NCBI GenBank assembly: GCA_964395915.1
Contig: CAYNDB010000027.1
Span: forward strand, 1-24,790
DNA: 24,790 bases
Direction: 5' to 3'
Source of the DNA: CAYNDB01 sp964395915
Lineage (GTDB): Bacteria > Nitrospinota_A > UBA7883 > JAJRTC01
Shown piece after piece: positions 9,364 through 18,033 of the stretch (its first letter is position 1; the number at the start of each line of letters is the position of its first letter). The notes beneath the pieces are model-generated. The model was not told the DNA's origin. It searched no databases and was given only the letters and a program-made list of their open reading frames with translations. Made by a program: the position numbers and the translations under genes.

Positions 9364-9393
9364 TTGAAGCAAAGTGGCGTAAAACGATAAAAT
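9364..9393 (+). promoter_or_regulatory. Candidate sigma-70 promoter for dusB
   Basis: TTGAAG (9364-9369), 18 nt spacer, TAAAAT (9388-9393). Transcription would begin near 9400, before the chosen dusB start at 9465 and after an in-frame ATG at 9396, which supports the shorter protein. The match is by eye in the mfd/dusB divergent region; no equally good mfd promoter was found on the other strand. Confidence 0.45.
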
Positions 9394-9464
9394 GTATGAA
9401 AACCATCATATTAAACTTAACAGCCCCCTTGCGCCATCATTCACAATCAAATAAAGTGAAAATT

Positions 9465-10442
9465 ATGGAAATTGGCGGAATTATACTGCAATCACAAGCC
9501 GTGATGGCTCCGATAGCTGGAATGACAGACATGCCATACCGGAACATCGTGATGGAACATGGCGCAGGCATGGTCACATCAGAGCTTTTGAGCGCAAACG
9601 CCTTGATCCGGGATTCGGGGAAAACGTTCGACATGTTGCCGGGTGAAAATGAACCGGGGCCGGTAGCGACGCAAATATTTGGCGGCGACCCGGAGATTTT
9701 ACGCGACGCGGCCCTGATCGTACAAGAGCGTCCTTGTGATTTTATCGACCTTAACTTCGGCTGCCCTGTAAAAAAGGTGACGAAAAGCGGTGGCGGCGCC
9801 GCGATGTTAAAAGACTTGCAAAATGCGGAACGCGCAGTGTCCATGGTAGTCTCCGCCGTGTCCAAACCTGTCACAGTCAAAATTCGCACAGGATGGAACA
9901 AGGCCACTATAAACATCGTGAATATGGTCAAAGCCATCGAAAGCGCCGGAGCTGTGGGCGTCGCCATACATGCGAGAACAGCCGCGCAAGGTTATTCCGG
10001 CGAAGCGGATTGGGACCTGATAACTAAAGCCGCCTCCGCTGTATCCATACCCGTAATCGGAAATGGAGATATAACGACACCTGAAAAGGCTCTATACAGG
10101 CTTGAAACGTCAGGATGCGCGTTTGTCATGATAGGGCGCGGAGCGCTGGGTAATCCATGGATTTTTCGCCAGATTAACGAGCTTGCCAATACAGGGTCTT
10201 ATACAATACCTTCCAGGGAAGAGATTGGTTGTGTTATTCTTGGCCATTTTAATCTTATGATAATAAGATATGGAGAAAAAGTCGGCGTCCGGAAAATACG
10301 GGCGCATATGGGATATTACTCCCGTGGAATACGTGGCGGAGCCAGATTCCGTGACTCTGTTAACAAGGAAATGACAAGCTCTGGCATGCGAAGACTTATC
10401 TCAGATTTTTTTATTAATAACCGTGAAATAGCAATAGTTTAA
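9465..10442 (+). CDS. dusB: tRNA-dihydrouridine synthase DusB
   Basis: FMN enzyme that reduces specific uridines in tRNA to dihydrouridine with NAD(P)H. Motifs in order: MAPIAGMTDMPYR (FMN binding), FGCPVKKVTKSGGG with catalytic C100, VKIRTGW, IHARTAAQGYSGEADW, GNGDI and MIGRGALGNPWIF (FMN phosphate binding). 325 residues, the usual size. The frame is open upstream to 9249, but those residues lie in the mfd/dusB divergent region, resemble no Dus protein and precede the candidate promoter; ATG at 9465 gives the normal MEIGGI start. The closing residues keep the typical DusB C-terminal helical domain. The next gene follows after 11 nt. Confidence 0.93.
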   Translation: MEIGGIILQSQAVMAPIAGMTDMPYRNIVMEHGAGMVTSELLSANALIRDSGKTFDMLPGENEPGPVATQIFGGDPEILRDAALIVQERPCDFIDLNFGCPVKKVTKSGGGAAMLKDLQNAERAVSMVVSAVSKPVTVKIRTGWNKATINIVNMVKAIESAGAVGVAIHARTAAQGYSGEADWDLITKAASAVSIPVIGNGDITTPEKALYRLETSGCAFVMIGRGALGNPWIFRQINELANTGSYTIPSREEIGCVILGHFNLMIIRYGEKVGVRKIRAHMGYYSRGIRGGARFRDSVNKEMTSSGMRRLISDFFINNREIAIV

Positions 10443-10453
10443 ATAAGGTTTAC

Positions 10454-11824
10454 ATGATGAATAGAAACATTTTCAGAGAATACGATATCCGCGGAGTTGT
10501 AGAGAAAGATCTGACCCCTGATGTGGTCAAAGCGTTAGGTTGCGCCTTTGGAACTGTAATCAAACGTAACCGTGGACATAAGGTGTCGATCGGCAGAGAC
10601 GCCCGAATCTCCTCACCTAGGCTTTTCGAGCTTCTGGCCGAAGGGATCATCTCGACCGGTATAGATGTCATAGATATAGGACTTGTTCCTACCCCCTCGT
10701 TATATTTTTCGCTCTACCACCTGAAAACTGACGGCGGTGTGATGATAACAGGGTCACATAACCCGCCAGAGTTCAACGGATTCAAACTTAATCTCGGTTT
10801 CGATTCCATACATGGGGCAGGCATACAAAAACTCGCCGATATAATCGAGGCGGAGGATTTCGAGACCGGAGCGGGCTCAATCATCCGGCAGGATGTGATT
10901 GAAGACTACATCAAAATGGTAAAAGAAAAAATCACGTTGAAACGTAAGCTCAAAATTGTGGTTGACGCCGGAAACGGCTGTGGCGGGATATTCGCGCCGC
11001 GCCTGTTAAAAGAGCTTGGCTGCGAGGTTATAGAGCTTTTTTGCGATGTGGACGGCACGTTCCCGAACCATCACCCGGACCCGACAGTCCCTGACAATCT
11101 CAAGGATATAATCGCCAAAGTCAGGGAAACCGGCGCGGAAGTCGGTTTTGCATACGATGGTGATGCGGACAGGATCGGCGTGGTGGATGAAAACGGCGGT
11201 ATCCTTTTCGGCGACCAGCTAATGATGATCTTCGCCCGCGACATTCTCGCCCGCAAACCGGGCGCGGCCATCGTTTATGACGTTAAATGTTCGCAGAACC
11301 TTGAGGACGATATCAAAAAACATGGTGGCAAGCCTGTGATAAACGCTACGGGACACTCGCTTATCAAGGCAAGACTTAAAAAGGAAAACGCGGAGCTTGC
11401 GGGAGAAATGAGCGCGCATATATTTTTCAAGGAAGATTATTTTGGTTATGACGACGCGATTTTCGCTACGGCAAGATTTTTGAGAATAATGTCTGAAACA
11501 GATAAAAAGGTGTCGGAATTCCTTGCGGATACGCCAAAGGTATACAACACTCCGGAGATCAGGGTGGACTGCCCGGACGATGAGAAATTCAAGCTGATAG
11601 AGGATATTACAGCTTATTTCAAAAAGGACCACGATGTTGTTGACATTGATGGCGCCAGAGTGAACTTTGGAGACGGCTGGGGCCTTGTTCGCGCTTCGAA
11701 TACGCAACCTGTGGTTGTCATGCGGTTTGAGGCCCAAAGCGAAAAACGGCTCGATGAACTTAAAAAGATTTTCTATGAAAAGCTCATTTCCTATAAATCA
11801 ATGGAAAACACCGGGCCTTTCTAG
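10454..11824 (+). CDS. Phosphomannomutase/phosphoglucomutase (AlgC/ManB type)
   Basis: Interconverts hexose 6-phosphate and 1-phosphate, feeding nucleotide sugars for polysaccharide and LPS. 456 residues, as expected for the alpha-D-phosphohexomutase family. Motifs: N-terminal FREYDIRG, catalytic phosphoserine S101 in TGSHNPPEFNG, Mg-binding D235-G-D-A-D239-R, the sugar-binding GEMSAHIFF, and the C-terminal phosphate loop RASNTQPV. FREYDIRG and GEMSGH-like sequence place it in the bifunctional PMM/PGM group rather than GlmM, but substrate preference cannot be proven. Two adjacent ATG codons open the gene, so the real N-terminus may be one residue shorter. It sits 11 nt after dusB and is probably cotranscribed with it. 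Confidence 0.9.
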   Translation: MMNRNIFREYDIRGVVEKDLTPDVVKALGCAFGTVIKRNRGHKVSIGRDARISSPRLFELLAEGIISTGIDVIDIGLVPTPSLYFSLYHLKTDGGVMITGSHNPPEFNGFKLNLGFDSIHGAGIQKLADIIEAEDFETGAGSIIRQDVIEDYIKMVKEKITLKRKLKIVVDAGNGCGGIFAPRLLKELGCEVIELFCDVDGTFPNHHPDPTVPDNLKDIIAKVRETGAEVGFAYDGDADRIGVVDENGGILFGDQLMMIFARDILARKPGAAIVYDVKCSQNLEDDIKKHGGKPVINATGHSLIKARLKKENAELAGEMSAHIFFKEDYFGYDDAIFATARFLRIMSETDKKVSEFLADTPKVYNTPEIRVDCPDDEKFKLIEDITAYFKKDHDVVDIDGARVNFGDGWGLVRASNTQPVVVMRFEAQSEKRLDELKKIFYEKLISYKSMENTGPF

Positions 11825-11981
11825 ATCGTAAACAGCTAACGCATAGGTTATTTAACTGTTTTCAAAACACTGTTCTCTGTTTATCATAAGAGCCGGAGAG
11901 GCTGGCGTTATTTACATGCAGCGCCGCTGGCATCCCAGGTTACGTTATGTCCTTTTATTGTTAGCCGCTTACTAAGTTTTC
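11825..11981 (+). promoter_or_regulatory. mrdA leader with candidate promoter and palindromes
   Basis: 157 bp without a gene. A candidate promoter is TTTTCA (11859-11864), 17 nt, TATCAT (11882-11887). A perfect short palindrome TGTTTT-c-AAAACA (11857-11869) covers its -35 box and could be an operator. A GC-rich CAGCG-c-CGCTG palindrome lies in the leader downstream. The 13-mer ACGCATAGGTTAT (11839-11851) recurs inverted at 17727-17739. No clear terminator for the preceding gene. All were found by eye. Confidence 0.35.
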
Positions 11982-13838
11982 ATGGCATTCAAACCGCGAA
12001 CTGAATCTGAGCTTTTTTTCAGAAGCCTTAAAAGAAAAGTCGTCATCTGCACCGCGCTTGTAACGATTGGTTTCGCGGCTATGTCGTTGCGTCTCTGGAA
12101 TTTGCAGATAGCGCAGCATGAAGCCTTGTCCAACAGAGCGGAAAGCAACCGAATGCGCCGGATAACACTTGACGGGTTGCGTGGCAAGATATTGGATCGC
12201 AACGGCAAAATCCTGGTGGATAACAGGCCATCTTTCCAGCTCTCGATTATTCCTGAAGACGTGGAAAACCCGAAAGAAACATTGGCATACCTGAACAATT
12301 TCATACCTGTTGATATCGAGGCTGTAATATCGGAGATGAAAAAAACGCGCCCATTCAAACCTGTGGTTATAAAACGGGATATCAGCAGGGAGGAAGTTGC
12401 GTTTATAGAGGAGAGGCGCATCAGTCTTCCAGGAATTTTCCTCGAGATAAAGCCTATCCGCAATTATATATATAACGACTTTAGCTCCCATTTGCTCGGT
12501 TATCTTGGAGCCATATCCCCTAAACAGTACGCCTCGGCAGAGCCGTTGGCTTACTCACGCGATGATTTCATTGGTAAATACGGGATAGAAAAGATATTCG
12601 AGGGCAGGTTGCGCGGAGTTAAAGGCTTTAAACATGTCGAAGTGGACGCCGCCGGGCGGGAGCTTGGGAGAATGTCGCTTAAACCTCCTTCAAGCGGAGC
12701 TGATATTTCCCTGACACTGGATTACGACGTTCAGGCGGCCGCGGAAAAAGCCATGGAAGGGAAAATGGGAGCCGCTATCGCAATCGATCCTGACAATGGT
12801 GACATTCTGGCATACGTAAGCAAACCATCGTTTGATCCAAACATATTTTCTTTCGGGATAACCTCCGATGAGTGGAAAAAGCTTCTAAATGACGATTTCC
12901 ACCCTTTGCAGAACAGGGTCACTCAAGCGATGTATCCGCCCGGATCAACCTTTAAAATCATAACAACCGCCGCCGCCCTTGAGGAAGGAATTATCACACC
13001 GGAGACACAAATCTTTTGTCCGGGTCATTACAGGCTGGGCAAGAGAACATATAGGTGCTGGAAAAGACAGGGACACGGATGGATGGACGTCCATACCGCC
13101 ATAGTGCAGTCTTGCGATGTTTTTTTCTATAACACAGGGCTTAAGCTTGGCGTCGATACGATCGCTAAATACGCCCGGATATTTGGCTTGGGGGAGAAAA
13201 CCGGTGTGGAGCTTGAAGGAGAAAACAGTGGACTCATCCCCACCACGGAGTGGAAAAAACGTGTGAAAAAAGAGCCCTGGATACTGGGGGAAACTGTGTC
13301 TGTTTCGATAGGACAGGGGTTTGTCCTTACCACTCCGATACAACAGGCGAGAATGGTGGCCGCGATAGCAAACGGCGGTTGGCTTGTGCGTCCAAGAGTC
13401 ACCTTGCCAAAGGGTGAAGATGTCGTCCACAAAGAAAAGATACCCATCAGCGCAAATACGATAAAACTTATCGCGGAGTCATTGCGCGGCGTGGTGAACG
13501 AAGATCATGGCACAGGATGGCGGCTTCGAAAAGGGCCATATGAATACGCTGGCAAAACCGGCACGTCTCAGGTGATACGGATGAAAAGAAACGAGAAATG
13601 GGACAACAACAAAATCAAGATAAAGCACAGGGATCATGGATGGTTTGTCGCGTTTGCGCCTTATGACGATCCTAAAATCGCTGTAGCCGTTATTTCCGAG
13701 CATGGAGGTCATGGAGGTGAGGCGGCGGCGCCTGTGGCTAAACAGATAATGGACGCTTATTTAAAGAAGATTTTGCCAAAAGAAGAAGATGCAGTATCCA
13801 CCGACCTTGAGAAAGTAACTGCAAGTCATGACAGGTGA
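11982..13838 (+). CDS. mrdA: Penicillin-binding protein 2 (MrdA), elongation transpeptidase
   Basis: Class B PBP that cross-links peptidoglycan for cell elongation with RodA. 618 residues. One N-terminal membrane segment (about 20-37), then the dimerisation/pedestal region beginning RRITLDGLRGKILDRNGKILV. The transpeptidase domain shows the acyl-enzyme motif S322-T-F-K325, S377-C-D379 as the second motif, and K525-T-G527. The SxD form is typical of PBP2 rather than FtsI. The start ATG has no strong Shine-Dalgarno sequence. The 3' end overlaps rodA by 11 bp, the classic mrdA-rodA pair. mreBCD, often just upstream in other genomes, is not present in this window. Confidence 0.96.
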   Translation: MAFKPRTESELFFRSLKRKVVICTALVTIGFAAMSLRLWNLQIAQHEALSNRAESNRMRRITLDGLRGKILDRNGKILVDNRPSFQLSIIPEDVENPKETLAYLNNFIPVDIEAVISEMKKTRPFKPVVIKRDISREEVAFIEERRISLPGIFLEIKPIRNYIYNDFSSHLLGYLGAISPKQYASAEPLAYSRDDFIGKYGIEKIFEGRLRGVKGFKHVEVDAAGRELGRMSLKPPSSGADISLTLDYDVQAAAEKAMEGKMGAAIAIDPDNGDILAYVSKPSFDPNIFSFGITSDEWKKLLNDDFHPLQNRVTQAMYPPGSTFKIITTAAALEEGIITPETQIFCPGHYRLGKRTYRCWKRQGHGWMDVHTAIVQSCDVFFYNTGLKLGVDTIAKYARIFGLGEKTGVELEGENSGLIPTTEWKKRVKKEPWILGETVSVSIGQGFVLTTPIQQARMVAAIANGGWLVRPRVTLPKGEDVVHKEKIPISANTIKLIAESLRGVVNEDHGTGWRLRKGPYEYAGKTGTSQVIRMKRNEKWDNNKIKIKHRDHGWFVAFAPYDDPKIAVAVISEHGGHGGEAAAPVAKQIMDAYLKKILPKEEDAVSTDLEKVTASHDR

Positions 13839-14940
13839 ATACATCGATCGCTCCAAGTGGCGCAATATTGATTTCACGCTTGTGGCGATGACAATGCTTT
13901 TGTGCGCAATTGGAGTCATCGCAATCTACAGCGCCAACCTTCATAATGATTCGCCACATTTGCATGATTTGTATTTGCGCCAGATATACTGGATAGGAAT
14001 CTCCTTTGCGGCGATGCTCATGACAATGATAATCGATTACCGCGTTATAGAGAGGATGGCGTACCCGCTATACGCAATCGGTTTGATTTCATTGATACTT
14101 GTCGAAACAACAGGACATATAGGCGGTGGGTCGCAACGATGGCTTTCCTTTGGCGGATTCAATCTCCAGCCTTCCGAGCTTATGAAAATTGTGATGATCG
14201 TCCTGATAGCAAGAGTTATGGATGACGTGGAAAAGGATGGCGACCTTGGATTTCGTGAACTTGCCTTGCCTCTGGTTTTTGTCGCTATCCCGTTTCTTTT
14301 GGTAGCCAGACAGCCCGACCTCGGAACGGCTCTTATATATGTGATACTTTTCGTATCGATAGCCCTTTTCACAGGGATAGCGCGGAACGTCATCATTAAA
14401 ATATCGATAACGCTTGCGGTGATGGCCCCCATATTCTGGGTATTGTTGAAGCCGTATCAGAAAAAAAGGATATTGACCCTTTTAAACCCGGAGGCTGACC
14501 CGATGGGGCAGGGATACCACATAATACAATCGAAAATAGCTATAGGGTCTGGTGGATTTTTTGGCAAAGGCGCTTTTGCCGGCACGCAAAGCAAGCTCAA
14601 CTTCCTTCCGGCAAAACATACGGATTTCATTTTTTCCGTCGTCGCTGAGGAAGTAGGATTCATCGGATCGATAATTTTAATAGCGCTTTTCTTCATCTTT
14701 GTTATGCGACTTCTGGAGACGGCGCTTCATTCCAAAGATAAATTCGGATCGCTCGTTGCGCTGGGGGTGTGCGCAATGATAACTTTCAACATGTTGTATA
14801 ATGTGGGCATGACTATGGGTCTTTTTCCCATAGTCGGTATCCCGCTTCCTTTCATTTCATACGGAGGTTCGGCGCTTCTTACGAATTTCATAGCGATCGG
14901 TCTTGTCCTCAACGTATCGCTCAGGAGATTCCGGCTTTGA
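13828..14940 (+). CDS. rodA: RodA, SEDS peptidoglycan glycosyltransferase
   Basis: Inner-membrane SEDS protein that polymerises lipid II into glycan strands with PBP2 during elongation. 370 residues with about ten hydrophobic segments from residue 12 onward. Family signatures: RWLSFGGFNLQPSELMK, RQPDLGTA, the catalytic-aspartate region FLPAKHTDFIFSVVAEE, and the closing GIPLPFISYGGSALLTNF. The ATG lies within the mrdA 3' end (11 bp overlap). RodA rather than FtsW is called from the mrdA linkage and the short N-terminus. Confidence 0.95.
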   Translation: MTGEYIDRSKWRNIDFTLVAMTMLLCAIGVIAIYSANLHNDSPHLHDLYLRQIYWIGISFAAMLMTMIIDYRVIERMAYPLYAIGLISLILVETTGHIGGGSQRWLSFGGFNLQPSELMKIVMIVLIARVMDDVEKDGDLGFRELALPLVFVAIPFLLVARQPDLGTALIYVILFVSIALFTGIARNVIIKISITLAVMAPIFWVLLKPYQKKRILTLLNPEADPMGQGYHIIQSKIAIGSGGFFGKGAFAGTQSKLNFLPAKHTDFIFSVVAEEVGFIGSIILIALFFIFVMRLLETALHSKDKFGSLVALGVCAMITFNMLYNVGMTMGLFPIVGIPLPFISYGGSALLTNFIAIGLVLNVSLRRFRL

Positions 14941-17465
14941 GTAACCTTACCGGAAATAAATTTGTCCGCATCCTGGAGTCTGTGCGAAAACCATCGACAT
15001 ACCTTGGGGTGGAGCCGAACAGCGCTCACAAAAATTATGACGAAATCAAAGGGTCGATGGCGCTTGTCTTCCCCGATCTGTACGAGATAGGGATGTCTCA
15101 CCTTGGGTTGAAAATTCTGTATAACATTATAAACCAGGAGCCGGACCTTGCCGCGGAACGAGCCTTTGCCCCGGGAGATGATTTTGCCGAAGCGCTGCTG
15201 CGTGAAAACGCGCCCCTCATGTCGCTTGAGACCAAACGTCCGCTTGCTGACTTCGACATCGTTGGTTTTACTATTCCCTACGAGCTTTCCTATACAACCA
15301 TTCTCTGGATACTCAAGCTCGCTGGTATACCGCTACGAGCCGTGGACAGAGATAAAAACTTCCCGTTTGTTATCGGTGGCGGAGCCGGAGTGTATAACCC
15401 TGAGCCGATTGCGGATTTTTTCGATTTTTTCATACTTGGAGACGGGGAGGAAATCGTAACAAAAGTTCTGCGTGAGGTTGTGAAGGATAAAAGAGAGCCC
15501 CGTTTTGATACTTTAAAGCGGCTATCGAAAATACCCGGGGTGTATGTGCCTTCATTCTTTGACGTGTCTTACCATCCTGATGGAAAAATAGACAGTGTAA
15601 CGCCGATACTTCCGCCTTACGATAAGGCGAAGCGGATATTTCTCCCTACCCTTTCAGAGTCTGTTTTCCCTGTCGACATGGTCGTTCCGATCGCAAAAAC
15701 CATCCAGGAGCGCCTGACCGTGGAGATCGACAGGGGCTGCACTCAAGGATGCAGGTTCTGTCAGGCGGGAACAACATACAGGCCAGCTCGTGAACGAACG
15801 CCTGATGAAGTTATGGAGATAATCGAACAAGCGCTTCGTAAAACCGGATACGGCGGCGTTTCTTTAAGCTCACTAAGCGCCGGGGATTACTCCAAAATTG
15901 AAGAGCTTTTAACGTTGCTGATGGATAGGTACGAAAACGAAAAGGTTTCGCTGTCATTACCGTCTTTACGATCAAACACTGTAACGAGCGAAATTATCCG
16001 GGAGATCGGACGCGTGAAAAAAAGCGGGTTCACCATCACCGCCGAGGCGGGAAGCGCGCGGTTGCGCAACGTGCTAAACAAAAAAGTGTCTGATGAAGCC
16101 ATATTGCGTGTGGCCACAAACCTGCTCTCTTCCGGGTGGCGCTCGTTGAAGCTATATTTCATGATAGGTCTACCCACTGAAACAGATGAGGATATCGAAG
16201 CGATCGCGCTTCTGAGTGAAAAACTGGCCGCCCTGAAAATTAATAATCAGCGTTTCAAAAATATTAACATCAGCGTCTCTAACTTTGTGCCGAAGGCTCA
16301 CACAGCGTTCCAATGGTTCGGGCAGGACCCGGTTGAAATCATGATCGCAAAAAAAGAGAAACTGTTTTCGCTCATCAAGAAAAACCGGAGACTGAGACTC
16401 AAATGGCATGACGCAAGGATGAGCCAGTTGGAGGCGGTGTTCAGCCAGGGCGACAGGAGGCTCTCAAAGGTCGTTGAATCCGCTTTTCACATGGGTAGAC
16501 GGTTGGACGCATGGACAGAGCATTTCGACTATGACGCATGGATGGAGGCGTTTGAGGCCAATGAGGTGGACCCTGCCTTCTACGCCTCGCGACATGTGGA
16601 TATTAACGAGACATTGCCATGGGACCATATAGACACAGGTCTTACAAAAAAATATTTTAAACGCGAATGGAAACACGCGTTGAACGCCGAAATGACCGAG
16701 GATTGCAAAACAGGTAAATGTATCGGCTGTGGAATCGACCCGGATCAATGCTTTGAAAATTATGAATGGACGCGCGCAAGGGAAATAACGCCAGCCATAC
16801 AAAAATCTGAAATCCGCATTAAATATCGCTTGCTGTATGAAAAAACCGGTTTGAGCAGATTTATTTCTCATCTGGAGCTGCAGTCGCTATTTACCAGAGC
16901 GCTGCGTATGATTGACGCCCCTGTAAAATATTCAGAAGGCTTTTCGCCACACCCAAGGATATCTTTTGGCGGAGCGCTGCCTGTGGGAACGGAGAGCGTT
17001 GATGAAACCTTTGACGTAGAACTTGCCGAACAAGTAGAGCGGGAGCGATTGATTTCGTCCCTGAACGCTCATATGCCGGATGGGATACTTTTAAAAAAAT
17101 GCGAAGAGCTTAAGCCTGGGACAAAGTCAATTTCAGCGTCAATTACCGCTTTCGACTATCTTGTGACACTTGATGAAAGTATAGACTTGGAATATGCAAA
17201 AAGCGCTATTACACAGTTTGACTCCGCAAAGTCAATATTTGTGATCAAAGGCAAATCTGGAGAAAAGCGCATTGACATAAAGCCTATTACACTAAACCTT
17301 GCCCTGGTCGAAAAGCCGCTTGGAATAAGTTTCAGGCTTATTGTCACTAAAACAGGAACGGCGAGGCCCAGTGATCTTCTGACCAATCTTTTCCCCGAAC
17401 ATAAGCGTCCCGCCTCCAGAATTTTGAAAATAAAAAGTGTCATGGACAACTTGCCCATCATATAG
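14937..17465 (+). CDS. Radical SAM/DUF2344 fusion protein (TIGR03960-TIGR03936 type)
   Basis: 842 residues. The N-terminal part (about 1-250) resembles the cobalamin-binding-like domain of related radical SAM proteins. The radical SAM core carries C268-x3-C272-x2-C275 for the [4Fe-4S]-SAM cluster. A cysteine-rich stretch near residue 585 (EDCKTGKCIGCGIDPDQC) may bind metal. The C-terminal part (about 615-842, from IRIKYRLLYEKTGLSRFISHLE through FSPHPRISFG) is DUF2344. The function is not known to me; from memory, relatives are often encoded beside rodA or RNase G and ribosomal protein genes, hinting at RNA or ribosome modification. TTG start at 14937 overlaps the rodA TGA as TTGA, with AGGAG 9 nt upstream, so translation is coupled. 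Confidence 0.88.
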   Translation: MSNLTGNKFVRILESVRKPSTYLGVEPNSAHKNYDEIKGSMALVFPDLYEIGMSHLGLKILYNIINQEPDLAAERAFAPGDDFAEALLRENAPLMSLETKRPLADFDIVGFTIPYELSYTTILWILKLAGIPLRAVDRDKNFPFVIGGGAGVYNPEPIADFFDFFILGDGEEIVTKVLREVVKDKREPRFDTLKRLSKIPGVYVPSFFDVSYHPDGKIDSVTPILPPYDKAKRIFLPTLSESVFPVDMVVPIAKTIQERLTVEIDRGCTQGCRFCQAGTTYRPARERTPDEVMEIIEQALRKTGYGGVSLSSLSAGDYSKIEELLTLLMDRYENEKVSLSLPSLRSNTVTSEIIREIGRVKKSGFTITAEAGSARLRNVLNKKVSDEAILRVATNLLSSGWRSLKLYFMIGLPTETDEDIEAIALLSEKLAALKINNQRFKNINISVSNFVPKAHTAFQWFGQDPVEIMIAKKEKLFSLIKKNRRLRLKWHDARMSQLEAVFSQGDRRLSKVVESAFHMGRRLDAWTEHFDYDAWMEAFEANEVDPAFYASRHVDINETLPWDHIDTGLTKKYFKREWKHALNAEMTEDCKTGKCIGCGIDPDQCFENYEWTRAREITPAIQKSEIRIKYRLLYEKTGLSRFISHLELQSLFTRALRMIDAPVKYSEGFSPHPRISFGGALPVGTESVDETFDVELAEQVERERLISSLNAHMPDGILLKKCEELKPGTKSISASITAFDYLVTLDESIDLEYAKSAITQFDSAKSIFVIKGKSGEKRIDIKPITLNLALVEKPLGISFRLIVTKTGTARPSDLLTNLFPEHKRPASRILKIKSVMDNLPII

Positions 17466-17926
17466 TTCGTCGAATTCAGCTATAGTTATCCACATTTTTT
17501 TACCCGTTCAGTTTTTTCTACCGACAACACAACAGGGTTATTTCCGCAGTTCCGGATTAAAACAACGCATAGCTAAACTTGAACCGTAAAAACGCTCTAA
17601 ACACCTATCCGGCATGGGAATAGACATATCTTTGCCACGCTTCGGCTTACCAGACTTACAAGCCATAAAATAGCATGTTGATAAAGTCAAGATTACAGTC
17701 TAAAAACAATTTTCAGGTAAATTAATATAACCTATGCGTGTCACCTTTCAGACGCCACTTGCTAATTGGGGAAAAGTTATGGTGTAATTTTAATATTATT
17801 TCAATGAAATCCGTTATTTTTTTCACCGCACTCCCTCACATCTAACTCCATGAAAACATTGGATATAAAGCTACGATTACAGACGCGCCCTTGTTAGTAA
17901 CATTAATTTTACCTTTTTTGTGGAAT
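17466..17926. other. AT-rich intergenic spacer, one weak small ORF
   Basis: An unusually long gap for this compact window, noticeably richer in A and T than the genes. No tRNA, no repeat array and no convincing rho-independent terminator for the radical SAM gene was found. It contains the minus-strand 42-codon ORF described separately, an AAGTCA at 17684-17689 and the inverted copy of the 13-mer from the mrdA leader (17727-17739). Confidence 0.5.
17538..17666 (-). CDS. Possible small basic, cysteine-containing protein (42 aa)
   Basis: An ATG at 17666 opens a 42-residue frame ending at TAA 17540-17538. It begins MACKSGKPKRGKD, is rich in Lys/Arg, and has cysteines at 3, 24 and 36. No Shine-Dalgarno sequence is visible and I recognise no family. 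A frame of this length is expected by chance in several hundred bases, so it is listed only because it reads somewhat protein-like in an otherwise empty spacer. Confidence 0.15.
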   Translation of the reverse strand: MACKSGKPKRGKDMSIPMPDRCLERFYGSSLAMRCFNPELRK

Positions 17927-17971
17927 TGACTTGATTTATTAAGTCATGATAGTCATAATTTTATAACTCAT
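17927..17971 (+). promoter_or_regulatory. Promoter and inverted-repeat operator of the LuxR-type gene
   Basis: Promoter TTGATT (17931-17936), 17 nt, CATAAT (17954-17959). An inverted repeat TGACTT (17927-17932) and AAGTCA (17941-17946), 8 nt apart, overlaps the -35 and spacer. AGTCAT half-sites at 17942-17947 and 17951-17956, and a near copy ACTCAT at 17966-17971, follow in direct orientation. The placement suits repression or autoregulation by the downstream HTH protein; this is inference. Confidence 0.5.
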
Positions 17972-18023
17972 GGGTTGTTCAACAAATTTTTGTAGTGTTG
18001 GTTAGGATCGAAAGATCAGGAAT

Positions 18024-18028
18024 GGAGG
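18024..18028 (+). promoter_or_regulatory. Ribosome binding site fixing the LuxR-type start
   Basis: GGAGG 5 nt before ATG 18034. It is the strongest Shine-Dalgarno sequence in the area and argues against the earlier in-frame GTG (17995), TTG (17998) and ATG (18022) codons. Confidence 0.8.
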
Positions 18029-18033
18029 TATTT

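Noticed and set aside
9340..9372. TTG start at 9372 for mfd
   Set aside because: No ribosome site upstream and extra residues unlike Mfd; ATG 9339 gives the expected N-terminus, although its GAGGTG is distant.
9249..9464. N-terminal extension of dusB
   Set aside because: It would overlap mfd and the candidate promoter and matches no Dus N-terminus.
9437..9967. 176-codon minus-strand frame inside dusB
   Set aside because: Antisense shadow of a gene with complete Dus motifs; low-complexity translation.
17538..17760. tRNA or known riboswitch in the long spacer
   Set aside because: No T-loop GTTCGAAxC sequence, cloverleaf pairing or familiar riboswitch core could be found on either strand.
17995..18033. 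Longer start (GTG 17995) for the LuxR-type gene
   Set aside because: No ribosome site before it, whereas GGAGG sits 5 nt before ATG 18034; the extra residues encode the Shine-Dalgarno region.
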